DNA from: Phycisphaeraceae bacterium
GTDB lineage: Bacteria > Planctomycetota > Phycisphaerae > Phycisphaerales > Phycisphaeraceae
Direction of reading: 5' to 3'
Assembly (NCBI GenBank): GCA_028277745.1
Contig: JANQFR010000065.1
Location: 47,380-111,379 of the forward strand
Length of the DNA stretch: 64,000 nucleotides
Position 1 is the stretch's first letter. Each line of letters opens with the position of its first letter. The notes below the pieces were generated by a model. The model saw nothing but the letters and a program-made list of their open reading frames with translations. It did no database searches and had not been told where the DNA came from. Below are positions 24,948 to 32,709 of the stretch, one piece after another. A program made the position numbers and the translations under genes.

Positions 24948-26249
24948 ATGGACCATTTCACCTACCGGGACGGCCGGCTCCACTGCGAGCAGGTGGCCCT
25001 GGACGACCTGGCCGACCGCGTCGGCACGCCGGCCTACGTCTATTCGAAGCAGACGTTCACGGACCACTACCGCGCGATCGTCGACGCGTTCTCGGCGCTC
25101 GACCCGATCGTGTGCTACTCGATCAAGAGCTGCGGCAACCTGCACATCGTCAAGCTGCTGGCGTCGATGGGCAGCGGCATGGACGTGGTCAGCGGCGGCG
25201 AGCTCTACCGCGCCCGGCAGGCCGGCGCCGACATGAGCAAGGTCGTCTACGCCGGCGTGGGCAAGACCGACGCCGAGATCACCGAGGCCATCGAGGCCGA
25301 GATCGGCTGGTTCAACATCGAGTCCGAGGCCGAGTTCGAGAACATCGCCCGCCTCGCCGAGCAGCTCGGCAAGCCCGCGCACGGCGCCCTGCGCATCAAC
25401 CCCGACGTCGCCGACCCCCGGACGCACGCCAAGACCACCACCGGCTCCAAGGAGACCAAGTTCGGCGTCGACATCGCCCGCGCCCGGCGGTTCTTCGAGA
25501 CCTACGGCCGCAACCCTCACTGCCGGCTCGACGCGATCCACCTGCACATCGGCAGCCCGATCTATTCGCCCGAGCCGTACGTCGACGCGACCGCCCGCGC
25601 CCTCGAGCTGATCGACGAGCTGCGCGCCGGCGGGCACGTGATCGACACGATCGACATCGGCGGGGGTTACGCCGCCGACTACGAGTCGGGCAAGAGCCCG
25701 GCGTACCAGGAGTACGCCGACGCGCTCGTGCCGCTGCTGCGGGGCAAGGATTTGCGGGTGATCATCGAGCCGGGCCGGACGATCGCGGGCAACGCCGGCG
25801 TCATGGTCACGCAGGTGCAATACGTGAAGGAGTCGACCTCGGCCGCGAAGCGGTTCGTGATCGTCGACGCGGGGATGCACAACCTGGTCCGCCCCGCGAT
25901 GTACGACGCGTTCCACTTCATCTGGCCCACGCGGGTCGCGCCCGAGCACACACCTCCTCACCGCGCCGCCGAGATGCCCCTGCCCGGGCTGGAGACGTCT
26001 GACATCGTGGGCCCGATCTGCGAGACCGGCGACACCCTCGCCAAGGCCCGTGACCTGCCCCCGGTCCAACGCGGCGACCGGCTCTGCGTGTTCACCGCCG
26101 GCGCCTACGGCATGGTCATGGCCAGCAACTACAACGCCTTCCCCCGCCCCGTCGAGGTCCTGGTCGACGGCGAACGGGCCACGGTCATCCGTCGTCGCGA
26201 GACCTACGACGACCTCGTGCTCACCGAGCGTGACGCCCACCCGGTGTAG
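24948..26249 (+). CDS. lysA: Diaminopimelate decarboxylase
   Basis: A 433-residue PLP enzyme converting meso-diaminopimelate to lysine. Lys60 in CYSIKSCGN forms the Schiff base. HLHIGSPIYS and IDIGGGYAADY (about 203-245) bind PLP, EPGRTIAGNAG binds phosphate, and CETGD holds the active-site Cys supplied across the dimer. A YGMVMASNYN segment near the C-terminus is typical. The ATG follows AAGGAAGCAGGA. It is a single gene; no other lysine gene is adjacent. Confidence 0.95.
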   Translation: MDHFTYRDGRLHCEQVALDDLADRVGTPAYVYSKQTFTDHYRAIVDAFSALDPIVCYSIKSCGNLHIVKLLASMGSGMDVVSGGELYRARQAGADMSKVVYAGVGKTDAEITEAIEAEIGWFNIESEAEFENIARLAEQLGKPAHGALRINPDVADPRTHAKTTTGSKETKFGVDIARARRFFETYGRNPHCRLDAIHLHIGSPIYSPEPYVDATARALELIDELRAGGHVIDTIDIGGGYAADYESGKSPAYQEYADALVPLLRGKDLRVIIEPGRTIAGNAGVMVTQVQYVKESTSAAKRFVIVDAGMHNLVRPAMYDAFHFIWPTRVAPEHTPPHRAAEMPLPGLETSDIVGPICETGDTLAKARDLPPVQRGDRLCVFTAGAYGMVMASNYNAFPRPVEVLVDGERATVIRRRETYDDLVLTERDAHPV

Positions 26250-26259
26250 GGCCCGGGCT

Positions 26260-26275
26260 CCGGATGCGCATCCGG
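26260..26275. terminator. Small palindrome after lysA
   Basis: CCGGATGC-GCATCCGG is a perfect 16-bp palindrome 11 bp after the lysA stop. No T-tract follows. It may act as a terminator or mRNA-stabilising stem. Confidence 0.4.
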
Positions 26276-26331
26276 GGCTTCCCCGACACATCGAATGAAA
26301 ACGCTCCGGGCGCGGTCGATACACTCATGGC

Positions 26332-27159
26332 ATGACCCGTGGCCAGACCCGCGCCTACCGTCTGCGGCACGCGATCCTCGCGGCCGGCATCCTGTTCGCC
26401 GCGGCGGCGGTCGGCTTTGCCGTGGCGCCCGTGGTTTCGCAGAAACTGACGATCCTCGGCTTCGGTGGGCTGGTGGGCACGCCGCTGTGGATCGGGACAA
26501 ACTCGGTGTCTGTGTACCTGGTTAACGTCGCGGGCGTTTTTGCGGTGGTCCTGTTGATGCAATGGGCCCTGTTGCGGCCGGGGCGGCGGCTGACGATCCG
26601 CCTCACGTCCAAGGGCCGGCCGATGTGGTCGGCGGTGTTGGCGGCGGCGTTCATGGCGATGATGTTGACCGTTGGGCTGGGCGCGATGATCCTGGAACTG
26701 GGCGATTGGTGGGCGCCGCTGGTCGAAAGTTTGTTTGATCCGGCTCCGTCATACGGGCTATGGGGGATCTGGGCGGCGGTGTTTGTCATCTGGGGCGCCT
26801 GGGCGGCCGTGTTCTTTATGTACTGGCGCGGGAGCGATCGTTACACACAGTTGACACGGATGCTGCGGGGGTTGATTGCCGGGAGCCTGGTTGAAGCCGT
26901 GATCGCCGTGCCGGTTCACGTGTGGGCGACAAAACAGCGGGACTGCTATTGCGCCCGGGGTACGTACACGACGCTGGTGTTCGTCGGCGTGGTGCTGCTG
27001 ATCGCGTTCGGGCCGGGGATCGTGCTGCTGTACAAGCGTGAGGCTTACCGCCGGGCGAAGCTGTCGGGGCGATTCTGTCTGAATTGTGGCTACGACCTGC
27101 GCGGCAAGCCGGACGCGGCGTCGTGCCCCGAGTGCGGCCTGCCGGTCGCGCCGCAATAA
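26332..27159 (+). CDS. Zinc-ribbon membrane protein (CGYDLRG type)
   Basis: A 275-residue protein with about six hydrophobic segments (roughly 12-32, 50-70, 95-120, 140-165, 180-200, 215-240), then a cytoplasmic C-terminal ribbon FCLNCGYDLRG...SCPECGLPVAPQ. The ribbon matches those at 17770 and 56019 but sits at the opposite end, so the domain has been shuffled. A CYCAR segment lies in the last loop. Function is unknown. Confidence 0.75.
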   Translation: MTRGQTRAYRLRHAILAAGILFAAAAVGFAVAPVVSQKLTILGFGGLVGTPLWIGTNSVSVYLVNVAGVFAVVLLMQWALLRPGRRLTIRLTSKGRPMWSAVLAAAFMAMMLTVGLGAMILELGDWWAPLVESLFDPAPSYGLWGIWAAVFVIWGAWAAVFFMYWRGSDRYTQLTRMLRGLIAGSLVEAVIAVPVHVWATKQRDCYCARGTYTTLVFVGVVLLIAFGPGIVLLYKREAYRRAKLSGRFCLNCGYDLRGKPDAASCPECGLPVAPQ

Positions 27160-27160
27160 A

Positions 27161-27208
27161 TAACGGCGGCAACGCCTGCCTGGCCAGGGCCGCGTAGCGG
27201 CCCGGCTA
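27161..27208. repeat. Three-way palindromic repeat, copy 3 of 3
   Basis: A more degraded copy of the 1041 and 7765 elements: GGCGGCAACGCCTGCC on the left is weakened, while GGCCGC-GTA-GCGGCC and the closing CCGGCT are intact. It lies between the zinc-ribbon and FHA-GspE genes. Confidence 0.65.
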
Positions 27209-27288
27209 CCCCAGAAGCGTATGTACGCTGGGAAATCGGGCCGACAAACCCGATCTGCTAGAATGCCCCTTTAGGGCTTTTTCTGACT

Positions 27289-29046
27289 ATGCCGTACATC
27301 GAGATCCACACCACCCAGGGCGCCCAGGTCCTGCCCCTCCGCGGGCACAAGATGACCATCGGCCGGCACGACAGCAACACGGTGACGATCACCGACGACC
27401 ACCTCATCAGCCGGTATCACTGCGAGATCGAGCAGACGCTGGAGGGCTACGTGCTCCGCGACCTGGACTCGCGCAACGGCACGACCATCGAGGGGCTGAG
27501 GATCGTCAAGGTGGTGCTCCAGCCGGGAGCCGAGTTCAGGGTGGGCAACACGCTCGTGCGTTTCCTGAAGGATAAACCCACACCCAAGCCCGCGCCGGTC
27601 CCCGCCGAGCCGGCGCCGGTGGCGCCCAGCGGGGACGACGAGTTCACGCTGCCCGACCCGGACGAGCCGGCGACCGACGACGGCTTCAGCCTGGACCTCG
27701 ACGGCGGCGACGAATACACCGCCGACCGCGATCACGACCCGTCGATCACCGGCCCGGGCATCGGCATCGGGTCGATCGACGCGCTCGCGACGGTCGGCGA
27801 AGACGTGCCGTTCGGCTTGTCGAACGTCTCGCTCATCAACGCCCGGGGCCAGGTGGTCCACGCCGGCGAGGGCGACGCCCAGTCCGGCACGGCCGCGACC
27901 CTGCGGATCCTCCGCCTGATCGTGCTGGGCTGCATCCGCTCGGCCGCGTCGGACGTTCACCTCGAGCCCAAGCGCAACGGATCGCTGCTGCGGCTGCGCA
28001 TCGACGGCGCGATGGTCGGCGTCACCCAGCTCGACCCCGAAACGGCCAAGCGGCTCGCCTCGCTGATCAAGGTCCTCTCCGATATCGACATGACCAAGAA
28101 GGCGATCGTCCAGGAGGGCCACTTCAGCTCCAAGGTGCCCGGCCGGCGGGTCGACTACCGCGTCAGCTTCACCCCCTCGATGTTCGGCCAGAAGCTCGTC
28201 CTCCGCGTGCTTGACCCCCAGAACGCCCCTCAGCAGCTCAAAGACCTCGACCTGCCCGAGCACATGTACCAGAAGATCCGCGCCACCGCGCGCCAGGACA
28301 CCGGCATGCTCCTGGTCTGCGGCCCCACCGGCTCGGGCAAGACCACCACCCTCTACGCCACCCTCCGCCAGATCGACGCCAGCATCCGCAACGTCATCAC
28401 CATCGAAGACCCGGTCGAGTACGAGGTCCAGGGCGTCACCCAGATCCCCGTCGATGAGGACGCCGGCCAGACCTTCAGCACGCTCCTGCGATCCTGCCTG
28501 CGGCAGGACCCCGACGTCATCGTCCTCGGCGAAATCCGCGACCGCGACACCGCCGTCACCGCGATGCAGGCCGCCACCACCGGCCACCTCGTGCTCTCGA
28601 CCATCCACGCCAAGGACACCATCGGCACCGTGTTCCGCCTGCTCGACCTGGGCGTCGAGCCCTACCTTGTGGCCAGCACGCTCAACCTCGTGCTCGCCCA
28701 ACGCCTCGTCCGCCGCTTGTGCAGCCACTGCAAGACGCCCAAACGGCCCACCCCCGAGCAGATCCTCCAACTCGGCAAGTCGGTCGAGGGCCTCAAGCAG
28801 GTCTTCGCCCCCGCGGGCTGCAAGCAGTGCTTCGGGACCGGCTACCACGGCCGGCTGGGCGTGTTCGAGCTGCTCAGCGCCTCGGACGAGATCCGCGACG
28901 TCATCCTCAACGAGCCTAACATCGCCGCCATCAAGAAGGCGATCGAGATGACCGTGTTCCAGTCCCTGCGCGACGCCGCGATGGACCTGGTGATGAAGGG
29001 CGAGACCAGCATGGACGAGGTCGCGCGGGTCATCGGGTTCGATTGA
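27289..29046 (+). CDS. FHA-GspE fusion: type II secretion/type IV pilus assembly ATPase
   Basis: A 585-residue protein. Residues 1-95 form a forkhead-associated domain with GRH (25-27), SRYH (41-44) and SRNGT (61-65), which would bind phosphothreonine peptides. A Pro- and acidic-rich linker spans 96-200. Residues 200-585 are a GspE/PilB ATPase: Walker A GPTGSGKT (345-352), Asp box TIEDPVEY (371-378), Walker B IVLGEIRD (411-418), His box TGHLVLSTIH (431-440) and zinc cysteines 478, 481, 511 and 514. The usual GspE N-terminal domain is replaced by FHA. It powers pilus or pseudopilus assembly at the inner membrane. Partner genes are not adjacent. Confidence 0.92.
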   Translation: MPYIEIHTTQGAQVLPLRGHKMTIGRHDSNTVTITDDHLISRYHCEIEQTLEGYVLRDLDSRNGTTIEGLRIVKVVLQPGAEFRVGNTLVRFLKDKPTPKPAPVPAEPAPVAPSGDDEFTLPDPDEPATDDGFSLDLDGGDEYTADRDHDPSITGPGIGIGSIDALATVGEDVPFGLSNVSLINARGQVVHAGEGDAQSGTAATLRILRLIVLGCIRSAASDVHLEPKRNGSLLRLRIDGAMVGVTQLDPETAKRLASLIKVLSDIDMTKKAIVQEGHFSSKVPGRRVDYRVSFTPSMFGQKLVLRVLDPQNAPQQLKDLDLPEHMYQKIRATARQDTGMLLVCGPTGSGKTTTLYATLRQIDASIRNVITIEDPVEYEVQGVTQIPVDEDAGQTFSTLLRSCLRQDPDVIVLGEIRDRDTAVTAMQAATTGHLVLSTIHAKDTIGTVFRLLDLGVEPYLVASTLNLVLAQRLVRRLCSHCKTPKRPTPEQILQLGKSVEGLKQVFAPAGCKQCFGTGYHGRLGVFELLSASDEIRDVILNEPNIAAIKKAIEMTVFQSLRDAAMDLVMKGETSMDEVARVIGFD

Positions 29047-29078
29047 CCGGCTCTTGACTCTGCTAACATGCTGATTGC

Positions 29079-30119
29079 ATGGCCACCCATCGCATCATCT
29101 CCGGTCAGGCCGAAGACGCGGGCGAAGACCGCCTCAACCTCTCCCTGCGCCCCCAGCGCCTCGACGACTACGTCGGCCAGCCCAAGCTCATCGAGAAGCT
29201 GGCGATTACGCTCAAGGCGGTCAAGCAGCGTGGCGAGCCGATGGAGCACGTCCTGCTTCACGGGCCGCCCGGCCTGGGCAAGACCACCCTCGCCCACATC
29301 ATCGCCCACGAGATGGGGACCCAGGTCACCGTCACCGCCGGCCCGGCCCTCACCAAGCCCGCCGACCTCGTGGGCATCCTCACCAAGCTCCAGAAGAGCG
29401 ACGTGCTGTTTGTCGACGAGATCCACCGCCTGCACATCTCGCTCGAAGAGTACCTCTACTCGGCGATGGAGGACTTCAAGATCGACGTGCAGATCGACCA
29501 GGGGATGCACGCCCGCACGATCACGCTGCCGCTGCAGCCGTTCACGCTCATCGGCGCGACGACTCGCGCGGGGCTGATCAGCGGGCCGATGCGCTCTCGG
29601 TTCGGGATCGCCCACAACCTCGACTATTACAGCGAGGCGGACCTGCTGCGGATCCTCCAGCGCAGCGCCGGGCTGTTGAAGATGGACGGCGCCGACGACG
29701 GGTCGCTCGAGGCGATCGGCTCGCGCAGCCGGGGCACGCCGCGGGTCGCCAACCGGCTGCTCCGCCGCGTCCGCGACTACGCTCAGGTCAAGGCCGGCGG
29801 CCGGCTCGCGCCGGGCGTGGTCGACGAGGCGCTGAAGCTCGAAGGCGTCGACGCGCTGGGGCTCGACGAGCTCGACCGCCGTTATCTCACCGCGATCGGC
29901 AAGGTCTACCGCGGCGGCCCGGTTGGCCTCGAAGCCGTCGCCGCCACCATGGGCGAGGACGCCGGCACCCTCGAGGACATGGTCGAGCCTTACCTGCTGC
30001 AGATCGGCTTCCTCGCCCGCACCCGCCGCGGGCGCCAACTCACCGCCGACGGGGCGGACCATATCGGGGTCGAACTCGAAACGGAGATTTCCGATGAAAC
30101 AGGCTTGTTTGCGGAATAG
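29079..30119 (+). CDS. ruvB: Holliday junction branch-migration helicase RuvB
   Basis: A 346-residue AAA+ motor that with RuvA drives Holliday-junction migration. RPQRLDDYVGQ is the N-terminal signature. Walker A is GPPGLGKT (62-69), Walker B DEIHRL (113-118), sensor 1 IGATTRAG and the arginine-finger region SGPMRSRFG follow. The C-terminal winged helix includes RRYLTAIGKVYRGGPVGLEA and EDMVEPYLLQIGFLARTRRGR. ruvA and ruvC are not in the window. The stop overlaps the next gene by 26 bp. Confidence 0.96.
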   Translation: MATHRIISGQAEDAGEDRLNLSLRPQRLDDYVGQPKLIEKLAITLKAVKQRGEPMEHVLLHGPPGLGKTTLAHIIAHEMGTQVTVTAGPALTKPADLVGILTKLQKSDVLFVDEIHRLHISLEEYLYSAMEDFKIDVQIDQGMHARTITLPLQPFTLIGATTRAGLISGPMRSRFGIAHNLDYYSEADLLRILQRSAGLLKMDGADDGSLEAIGSRSRGTPRVANRLLRRVRDYAQVKAGGRLAPGVVDEALKLEGVDALGLDELDRRYLTAIGKVYRGGPVGLEAVAATMGEDAGTLEDMVEPYLLQIGFLARTRRGRQLTADGADHIGVELETEISDETGLFAE

Positions 30120-30828
30120 CGTCTGGGGTTTAACCATGGTGCTGGCCGCGGCCGCCGCGCCGCCGGTTCACGCCGAGGACCAAACGCCCGCGTCCCGGAT
30201 CGCCGAGGCGCACGGCTTCTCGCACTGGGACCAGGTCGCCCACCTGCGTTTCACCTTCAACGTGAACCTCGGCGATCGGTCGATCGTCCGCCACTGGGAC
30301 TGGGACGTGAAGACCACCCGCGTCACACTCCGCCGCGGGGCCGACGGCGAGCCGATCACGTTCAACCATGACGCGATCGGGCCCGATTCCCCCGAGGCGT
30401 TCGTCAAGGCCCATCATCAGTTCATCAACGACACGTATTGGCTGCTGTTCCCGTTTCAACTCGTCTGGTCCAACCCGCAGGTTGTCGATGAGGGCATGGC
30501 CGCGTTCCCGATCCCCGACGTGCAGCGGCGGGCCCAGGGGCGCAAGGTGGTCGTCACGTTCCCCAGCGAGGGCGGCTACACCCCGGGGGACGCGTATGAG
30601 CTTTATCTCAACCCGGATGAGTTGATCGAGCAGTGGGTCTTCCGGCGCGGCGGCGGCGAGAACGGCCGGCCCGCAACGTTTGAAGACCATTGCTCCCTCG
30701 GCCCGATCATCCTCAGCACCCTGCACCGCGGCCCCGAGGGCAGCGGCTTCAAGCTGTGGTTCACCGATGTCTCCGCGACGCTCGCCGACGGCCGGGACGT
30801 GACGCCGCAGACGCTGGAGAGCGAATAA
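30094..30828 (+). CDS. Secreted protein of unknown function
   Basis: A 244-residue protein with a signal peptide ending near PPVHA-ED (residues 1-27). The mature domain begins ASRIAEAHGFSHWDQVAHLRFTFN and is rich in beta strands and Trp (RHWDWDV, YWLLFPFQLVW). The arrangement resembles periplasmic lipid- or lipoprotein-handling beta folds. GGAG lies seven bases before the ATG, and the start is inside ruvB, so translation is probably coupled. Family is not certain. Confidence 0.75.
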   Translation: MKQACLRNSVWGLTMVLAAAAAPPVHAEDQTPASRIAEAHGFSHWDQVAHLRFTFNVNLGDRSIVRHWDWDVKTTRVTLRRGADGEPITFNHDAIGPDSPEAFVKAHHQFINDTYWLLFPFQLVWSNPQVVDEGMAAFPIPDVQRRAQGRKVVVTFPSEGGYTPGDAYELYLNPDELIEQWVFRRGGGENGRPATFEDHCSLGPIILSTLHRGPEGSGFKLWFTDVSATLADGRDVTPQTLESE

Positions 30829-30929
30829 ACCGGCCCCGCCGCGCTCCGCCGGGGGACGCGCGTAAAATGGAGTGAGCCGGTCGACCGCTCGCGGCGGGGG
30901 GCTGCGCCGGCGTGTGTTGAGGACGACGC

Positions 30930-31697
30930 ATGAACGACGCCATCGCATGGAGCCTGTGTGTTCTGGCCCAGACCCCTAACGGGGGAAACGGCAAGCGGGT
31001 TGATATCGCGATCATGGTCGGCTTGGCCGCGGTGGGGATCGGCGCGTGGTTGCTCTGGCGGCATAAGAAACGAACCGCTGCCGAGGACGAGGCGTTTCTC
31101 GCGGTGCAGTCGATCAAGGGTTTCGCGCCGGTGCGCGGCGAAACCCAGTTGGCGGCGTTGGCCGAAACGGCCGTCGACCTGTTCAGCGACCTGCGGATGT
31201 TCGTCCGTGAGGTGACGATCGCCGGCGCCCTGGCCGCCGAGATCGATGGGTTCGAGGTCACGGCGGTCCACCTCGTGCTCGGCCCCGAGACCGACCGCAG
31301 CAACGCCAACCACCAGACGCTGGACAAGGTCATCGTCCTGATCGACGGGCTCCCCGACGGCCTGCCCGCGTTCTCACTCACCCCCAACAACTTCATGCTC
31401 CGTCATATCCACCGGTCCAAGGTGTTTCTCCCCACCGACCGCTTCGGCGCCCGGAACCTGGTGCGCGGCGTGGAGAAGGACCGGATCACAGCGCTGTTCA
31501 CCGACGAGGCGAAAGAACTGTTGCGTGACAACCGCGAGACCGTCGTCATCAGCCGGCACGACCGTCTCGCGTTCCTGTTGCATGGCGACCGCGTGCAGCC
31601 GGCCGACTTCGAGGGCTTCCTCCGCGACGCGCTGGCGCTGGCGACGATCTTCCGCGAACAGGCCGCTGGCGGATTACAACCGCTCCATCACGCATAG
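30930..31697 (+). CDS. Membrane-anchored protein of unknown function
   Basis: A 255-residue protein with one membrane segment (about 26-43, IAIMVGLAAVGIGAWLLW) followed by KKRT and a cytoplasmic or periplasmic globular domain of about 200 residues. That domain alternates strands and helices (VTAVHLVLGPETDRS, VIVLIDGLPDGLPAFSL, DRLAFLLHGDRVQPADFEGF). I do not recognise the family. It is converging with the SGNH hydrolase gene, 13 bp apart. Confidence 0.65.
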   Translation: MNDAIAWSLCVLAQTPNGGNGKRVDIAIMVGLAAVGIGAWLLWRHKKRTAAEDEAFLAVQSIKGFAPVRGETQLAALAETAVDLFSDLRMFVREVTIAGALAAEIDGFEVTAVHLVLGPETDRSNANHQTLDKVIVLIDGLPDGLPAFSLTPNNFMLRHIHRSKVFLPTDRFGARNLVRGVEKDRITALFTDEAKELLRDNRETVVISRHDRLAFLLHGDRVQPADFEGFLRDALALATIFREQAAGGLQPLHHA

Positions 31698-31710
31698 CCG
31701 GCGGGCCTGG

Positions 31711-32709
31711 CTATGGCGTTTCGCGGACATCGCGGATGGCTTGAGTCATGACGTCCGCGAGAACGCGTTGCCCGGTTGCGTTGGGATGGATTTTGTCCCG
31801 GTAGGGGCTGACGCCGGTGTCGATCTGCTTGCGGAATGCTTCACCGACCGATACGACGGGCACGCCCGCATCTTCAGCGACGCGGAGGAGCCGTGCCTGC
31901 TTCGGCTCGCTTTGGCCGGCTTTGGCTTCGTCTCGGTCCCAGTGCAACAGCAGGACGACCTCGGCGCCGCTGGACCGCCCAAGCGTCACCAGCCGCCGTA
32001 AAGCGTCTTCCACCTGCTGCTTTTGGGCGTCGGTCAATGGATGGGTGTTCATGCCGGCCGGCGCATGACGTCTCCCGCTCCATGAAGGAAGAAACCGCGG
32101 CAGGTAGCGGAACATCCCCTCCGTGACGGCTGAGAACGGCGGCTCCTGCGGGTGGGTCTTCGGGCTCAGCGGCTTGAACTCGGCCAGGTCCTCGGCGTCG
32201 TGGCTGGAGAGCACGACCAGGATGACGTCGGCGTCGAACGTGCCGTAGGTCTGGGCGTGGGCCAGCAGGTTTTCAGGGCCCCAACTCCCGGCCGAGATGT
32301 TGCCGACCACGACCGGCCGGCCGAGCGACTCACGCAACCGATCCTGGATGATGGACGTCGCCAGGTCGTTTTGATCGGTGAGGTTGCCTCCATTGATCAC
32401 GCTGTCGCCGTAGACCATGACGCGGAACTCGTCGGGGTCGGCCTTGTCGGGCGGGAAGTCGTCGCTGCGCATCCCGTAGGCGTTGATTTTCACGCGGTTG
32501 CCGAACCGCCACACGTCTTGATCGGGCTTGAACATGTACTCGATCTGCGGGTGAGCCTGGGACAGCGGCGGCGTGCCCAGGCCGAGATAAAAGCGGGCGA
32601 AGAGTTCAACCCCAATCAGGATCGCCGCGGCGATGACGACAAGCCATGCCGCGATGCGCCGCAGACGCCGGCCTCGTGCGGGGGTGGAGGAAGATGATGG
32701 ATCGTTCAT
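31711..32709 (-). CDS. Membrane-anchored SGNH/GDSL-family hydrolase
   Basis: A 332-residue protein with one N-terminal membrane helix (about 18-38). The extracytoplasmic domain has the SGNH blocks: YGDS (Ser103) as block I, GNISAGSWGPEN as block II, VVLSSHDAEDL as block III, and DKIHPNATG near residue 310 with the Asp-x-x-His pair as block V. It resembles acetyl- or acyl-ester hydrolases acting on surface polysaccharides. Its ATG overlaps the Fkp-like stop as ATGA, so the two are translationally coupled. Confidence 0.8.
   Translation of the reverse strand: MNDPSSSSTPARGRRLRRIAAWLVVIAAAILIGVELFARFYLGLGTPPLSQAHPQIEYMFKPDQDVWRFGNRVKINAYGMRSDDFPPDKADPDEFRVMVYGDSVINGGNLTDQNDLATSIIQDRLRESLGRPVVVGNISAGSWGPENLLAHAQTYGTFDADVILVVLSSHDAEDLAEFKPLSPKTHPQEPPFSAVTEGMFRYLPRFLPSWSGRRHAPAGMNTHPLTDAQKQQVEDALRRLVTLGRSSGAEVVLLLHWDRDEAKAGQSEPKQARLLRVAEDAGVPVVSVGEAFRKQIDTGVSPYRDKIHPNATGQRVLADVMTQAIRDVRETP

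Noticed and set aside
27271..28848. 525-codon open frame antisense to the FHA-GspE gene
   Set aside because: The other strand carries every GspE motif in order; this frame has no domain signature.
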